A DNA stretch of 16,344 nucleotides from Candidatus Methanophaga sp. GoMg3.2. Lineage in GTDB: Archaea; Halobacteriota; Syntropharchaeia; Alkanophagales; Methanospirareceae. The notes beneath the pieces were generated by a model. The model saw only the letters and a program-made list of their open reading frames with translations. It was not told the DNA's origin and ran no database searches. The position numbers and the translations under genes were made by a program. Positions 13,459 through 16,344 of this stretch are shown piece after piece; positions within the stretch are counted from its first letter, which is position 1, and the number at the start of each line of letters is the position of its first letter. Location of the stretch: the NCBI GenBank assembly GCA_013180565.1, contig QBUN01000401.1, forward strand, positions 1-16,344, read 5' to 3'.

Positions 13459-14061
13459 ATGGAACTAGGTGAGAAGGTGATTATTGGATTGGTCGTAGTG
13501 GTCACTCTCGCTGTCATCATCGGTGCGGTGATTGGTGCGGTGGTTATAATGCCTACAATGATGGAAGAGATGCAGAAACCGGAGAGCTGTGCTTCGAACT
13601 GCCATGAGATGCAGCCTTTTTATGACTCTTTGATGGTCTCGCCGCACGCAGAAGTGGATTGTCATGAATGCCATAAGCCACATAAGCCAGAACTATTTCT
13701 GTATATAGGGGAGGCTCTCCACCATGCTGAGTGGATGGCGGAAGGAAAGAGTTTTGAAGAAATGGCTGAAGAAGTCGAGAATAAGCCACCGGCGTCTCCC
13801 AAGAATGAATATTGTCTGGAGTGCCATAATGGAGAAGAAGCCATGAAAGTATTAGAGAATATCGGTGACCCCACTATCATGTGCTTTAATTGCCATAAGA
13901 CAATCAAGCACACAGCACATGAAATCAGTGAGTATGCTGCCTACGAGAGCCCCAGTTATGCGGGATATGAGTGTGTGGCATGTCACGACGACCACAATGT
14001 AGACGTTACGGCAGAAACCTGTATGGTCTGTCATCCACCAGAGAAACATAAAGATATGTAA
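13459..14061 (+). CDS. Membrane-anchored multihaem cytochrome c, NapC/NrfH-like
   Basis: A 200-aa protein with one N-terminal membrane helix (about 7-31), serving as an uncleaved anchor, and an external domain rich in haem motifs. Five canonical CxxCH motifs start at Cys68 (CHECH), 119 (CLECH), 142 (CFNCH), 172 (CVACH) and 188 (CMVCH). A sixth at 44-49 reads CASNCHEM, a CX3CH form. The CHEMQPFYDS context and the second motif about 24 residues later match the first two haems of NapC/NirT/NrfH, where a Met or nearby residue serves haem 1 at the quinol site. The likely role is to take electrons from a membrane carrier (methanophenazine or menaquinone) to external acceptors or cytochromes. AGGAGGG supports the start. 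The stop is a double TAA. A CcmF-like lyase gene faces it. Confidence 0.88.
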   Translation: MELGEKVIIGLVVVVTLAVIIGAVIGAVVIMPTMMEEMQKPESCASNCHEMQPFYDSLMVSPHAEVDCHECHKPHKPELFLYIGEALHHAEWMAEGKSFEEMAEEVENKPPASPKNEYCLECHNGEEAMKVLENIGDPTIMCFNCHKTIKHTAHEISEYAAYESPSYAGYECVACHDDHNVDVTAETCMVCHPPEKHKDM

Positions 14062-14093
14062 TAAATTCTCTGGTTTTTTATTTTTTACTTTTT
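14038..14093 (+). terminator. Terminator overlapping the end of the cytochrome c gene
   Basis: CCAGAGAA (14038-14045) pairs with TTCTCTGG (14066-14073), a perfect 8-bp stem whose loop contains the tandem TAA stops, followed at once by TTTTTTATTTTTTAC and TTTTT. It has the form of an intrinsic terminator. The T tract overlaps the end of the convergent CcmF-like gene. Confidence 0.55.
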
Positions 14094-16048
14094 AGTTCTC
14101 CTATGATTACTATAGTCATCCCAATACCCATTAGCACTATTCCAAACCAGAGAAGCCAAATTAGGGGGATCCTCTTTAGCTTGACGACAAACTCTTCCGG
14201 TTGGATTTCTGTACTGCCCATAAGGCCATAAAATAAGGCATTATAGCTGGATTCTGTTGGGTGCATAGAGGCATATATGTCTCCTGCAAGAGAGGAGATA
14301 ATTAACGGCTTAGACACGACCCCCTGATTTGCATAGAAGTACATCCACAGAGTTCCTTGATGGACATCCCCTCCTTCTTTAATCAGAGCATCCATTTTCA
14401 GCGCTGTGTATTCCGGGCCTACGAAACCATGCTGTGGATAGTAGACGCGCCCCATATCAGTAAACATAGTAAAATTCCCAAATTCTATTTGTGTCCCTAA
14501 AATATCAATAGTGGAATTTGGCTCTGCGAGAATGCTTTTTGGGTCCTTAGCAGAGTCAATTGCAGTGACAAAAACGCCTATTAGTATGATGATGATTGCA
14601 AGGTGAATAAGGGTTTTGCCCCATAATTGCAAAGAGTTCCTCCTTTGCATTACTTTAGCGGAATTATAAGCGATAGCAAATCCCGCTGCGATTAATAGCG
14701 GAAGCCCGAAATTTGTCAGCGGACTCGGCGTTGGCCCACCGAGGAATGCTAAAATTAGCCCTATACCTAGCACCGCCGCGAGTATCATGATATATCGCCC
14801 TAATTTCAGAGCACTGTTGCAACCCAATAACGCAGCCACGAAAGCGAGCGTGAAGGGGAAGCACCAATTGTTATAAAATTGTATACTTGTAGCGCTCATG
14901 GGGTTCTCGCTGAAAATGCCACCGATTATTGGCGCGGCATCTCCGAAGAAGCATATAACCAACAAAAACATCAGCGACCAGTAAGCGGCGAAGATAGAGA
15001 CAGAATAAAGCGAAGCAGTGTCAATATCAAAGCTATAAAGCGGTTTTTTCGCTATTATCGCAAGATAGAGGAAGCATAAAAAAACGCAAAACGCGAACAG
15101 CAGAAGCACTGGTCCGACAGGGGATTTCCCAAACGCATGGACAGACTCCAATAACCCGCCCCGAGTAAGAGCAGTGGCGAAGATAATCATAATAAACGTA
15201 ATCATGAGCGTGAACTCTTTCGCCAGATCTTTGCTCTTTGCAGGCAGGTGAAAGTATGCAGTGAGAGCAAACCAGGGCAGTAAAGATGCCGTCTCTACCG
15301 GGTCCCAAGTCCAGTATCCACCCCACCCAAGGACTTCATAGGACCACCAACCACCGAGCGCAATCCCAAGCGTCAAAAACAGCCAGGCTGCATACAGGGA
15401 ACGTTTTAAAGCTGCTTTTAGTTCTTGCTTTTCGCCTGTTATCATTCCCGCCAGCGTCAGTGCAAATGCGAAGAAGACAAATACGTAACCAAAAAAGACC
15501 ACGGGCGGATGAACAAGCACCCAAAACGTTTGCAGCAGTGGATTGAGCCCCGCTCCATCCGGGGGCACTATGGGCATGCGCTCAAAAGGGCTCTGAAGCA
15601 AGGTGACGAGAAGGAGGAAGATAAGGAAGATGTCCAATATTTTGTATGTGGTGGTGCGAGTCTTGCTTTCTTTTCCTAATCCTTTAAACCGGAACACAAA
15701 ATATACGAGCACAAAGAAGAAAGTTACAAAGAGCATTGACCCGCTGCTCCCTATCCATGGGTCTCCTATCTTATACAAGAGGGACAAGCTCGATGAACTG
15801 TATGTGTACACCTCTTTCAACGAAAAAATATCATTCATGAATGATTGAGTGAGCATGATGTATGAGACTACTACTATTAGGCAGGCAATGGAAAAAGCTA
15901 TAAATGTGAGTTTAAAATTATTCTTCTCTCCGTGTTTGGCATTTACCCTTAACAAGACGATAAAGTCAAGAACCAGCAAGATGCAGGATAACAGCACGAG
16001 CCAGGGGAAGATTAAAGCGAAAAATAAGAGGACTTCTTCTATTACCAT
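14078..16048 (-). CDS. ccmF: CcmF/CcsA-type cytochrome c haem lyase
   Basis: A 656-aa polytopic protein of the haem-handling superfamily. The tryptophan-rich WWD region runs from WWSYEVLGWGG to YWTWDPVE (234-252), between HPP (His180) and FH (His267), the external haem-binding pair. His304 (SVHAFGKSP) and His482 (LIHLAI) match the two further conserved His of CcmF, so all four are present. Length and the C-terminal soluble loop (about 505-625) before the last helix agree with CcmF. The protein attaches haem to CxxCH on the outer face of the membrane. The ATG at 16048 is preferred over a TTG at 16063: the TATA box places transcription near 16056. CcmA-E, G and H are not seen in this window. 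It converges on the cytochrome c gene, its likely client. Confidence 0.92.
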   Translation of the reverse strand: MVIEEVLLFFALIFPWLVLLSCILLVLDFIVLLRVNAKHGEKNNFKLTFIAFSIACLIVVVSYIMLTQSFMNDIFSLKEVYTYSSSSLSLLYKIGDPWIGSSGSMLFVTFFFVLVYFVFRFKGLGKESKTRTTTYKILDIFLIFLLLVTLLQSPFERMPIVPPDGAGLNPLLQTFWVLVHPPVVFFGYVFVFFAFALTLAGMITGEKQELKAALKRSLYAAWLFLTLGIALGGWWSYEVLGWGGYWTWDPVETASLLPWFALTAYFHLPAKSKDLAKEFTLMITFIMIIFATALTRGGLLESVHAFGKSPVGPVLLLFAFCVFLCFLYLAIIAKKPLYSFDIDTASLYSVSIFAAYWSLMFLLVICFFGDAAPIIGGIFSENPMSATSIQFYNNWCFPFTLAFVAALLGCNSALKLGRYIMILAAVLGIGLILAFLGGPTPSPLTNFGLPLLIAAGFAIAYNSAKVMQRRNSLQLWGKTLIHLAIIIILIGVFVTAIDSAKDPKSILAEPNSTIDILGTQIEFGNFTMFTDMGRVYYPQHGFVGPEYTALKMDALIKEGGDVHQGTLWMYFYANQGVVSKPLIISSLAGDIYASMHPTESSYNALFYGLMGSTEIQPEEFVVKLKRIPLIWLLWFGIVLMGIGMTIVIIGELKSKK

Positions 16049-16078
16049 TTTTGGTTCAAGCAAATATAAACTTTATGG

Positions 16079-16086
16079 TATATAAA
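16079..16086 (-). promoter_or_regulatory. TATA box for the CcmF-like gene
   Basis: TATATAAA on the plus strand is TTTATATA on the minus strand. The start expected near 16056 leaves a leader of about 8 nt to the ATG at 16048. A second weaker TTTATATTT lies at about 16064-16072. Confidence 0.6.
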
Positions 16087-16246
16087 CTCCATTGCAATCC
16101 GCCAGTTTTTTAATCCGTACCCGCTCTTCATTTAGCGTGAAATTACCAACATAGTCCTTTGATCTTATTTATTAGAGCTATAAAGTTTAAGTGGTGAGAA
16201 GATGATCAATATTGACTTATGATTTATCAGTATTCAAAATATCACA

Positions 16247-16257
16247 TAGTATATATG
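16247..16257 (+). promoter_or_regulatory. TATA box for the gene at the right edge
   Basis: TAGTATATATG is centred about 30 bp before the ATG at 16283, implying a very short leader. The 160 bp before it back to the CcmF promoter hold only a six-codon frame (ATG at 16203) behind GGTGAG, and nothing else I can identify. Confidence 0.45.
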
Positions 16258-16282
16258 AGTATCTACATTGAGTGGGTTTACC

Positions 16283-16344
16283 ATGTCTAACGAAAATAGC
16301 CAAGAACATCCGCAACTCCGGCTAATCTCCTGGAACATGACCTT
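16283..16344 (+). CDS. N-terminus of a probable radical SAM protein (truncated by window end)
   Basis: Only about 20 residues are present: a polar lead (MSNENSQEHPQ) and then LRLISWNMT. The RLISWNxT strand, with a Cys cluster expected right after it, is how many radical SAM/SPASM enzymes begin, among them the AhbC and AhbD proteins of the alternative haem pathway. The CxxxCxxC cluster itself would lie beyond the window, so the call rests on one strand and on context beside cytochrome c and CcmF genes. GTGGG about 8-12 nt before the ATG is a weak ribosome-binding site. Confidence 0.45.
   Translation, partial: MSNENSQEHPQLRLISWNMT

Overview
The window looks like a piece of a euryarchaeal genome, most plausibly from the methanogen/ANME branch (Methanosarcinales, Syntrophoarchaeales or Methanophagales-like). 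The signs are TTTATATA-type TATA boxes about 25 bp before probable transcription starts, archaeal Shine-Dalgarno sites (GGAGG, GGTGAT), an archaeal-type glutamyl-tRNA synthetase, an archaeal presenilin homologue, a DUF357 protein, an SMC5/6-like ATPase, a NosD-type beta-helix surface protein, and a multihaem cytochrome c beside a CcmF-type haem lyase. The lineage is an inference; no rRNA or tRNA gene is present to test it.

Layout. 1-821: the 3' end of a SpoIIE/RsbU-type PP2C phosphatase followed by an RsbW-like kinase, a partner-switching pair in an organism expected to lack sigma factors. 822-1973: a poorly coding stretch holding one AT-rich orphan membrane gene (1166-1675), bounded by a short repeat and followed by an attC-like palindromic element; it looks like an acquired cassette. 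1974-3554: an alpha/beta hydrolase, an unknown 88-aa protein and a DUF357 protein. 3592-6463: divergent presenilin-like intramembrane protease (-) and a short SMC5/6-like ATPase (+). 6565-8514: two secreted surface proteins facing each other, a beta-helix protein and a PsbP-like/cohesin-like fusion. 8645-10221: a minus-strand operon of two paralogous membrane proteins and a winged-helix regulator, with 9-bp direct repeats around its TATA box. 10460-12136: gltX. 12260-12700: a Lrp/AsnC regulator. 12722-13282: a Yip1-like membrane protein (-). 13459-16048: a membrane-anchored six-motif cytochrome c (+), convergent with a CcmF-like haem lyase (-). 16283-end: the first residues of a probable radical SAM protein.

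How it fits together. The right end reads as a cytochrome c neighbourhood: a NapC/NrfH-like quinol- or phenazine-facing cytochrome, the CcmF-type lyase that would attach its haems, and a possible AhbC/AhbD-type radical SAM enzyme, which would supply haem. The cytochrome has its own clean promoter with an inverted repeat at the expected start site. The left end is signal transduction plus a probable mobile cassette. The middle mixes housekeeping genes (gltX, SMC-like) with cell-surface proteins. The items most worth a second look are the SMC5/6-like mini-SMC, the CX3CH haem motif, the repeat-bounded cassette, and the operator-like repeats of the membrane-pair operon.
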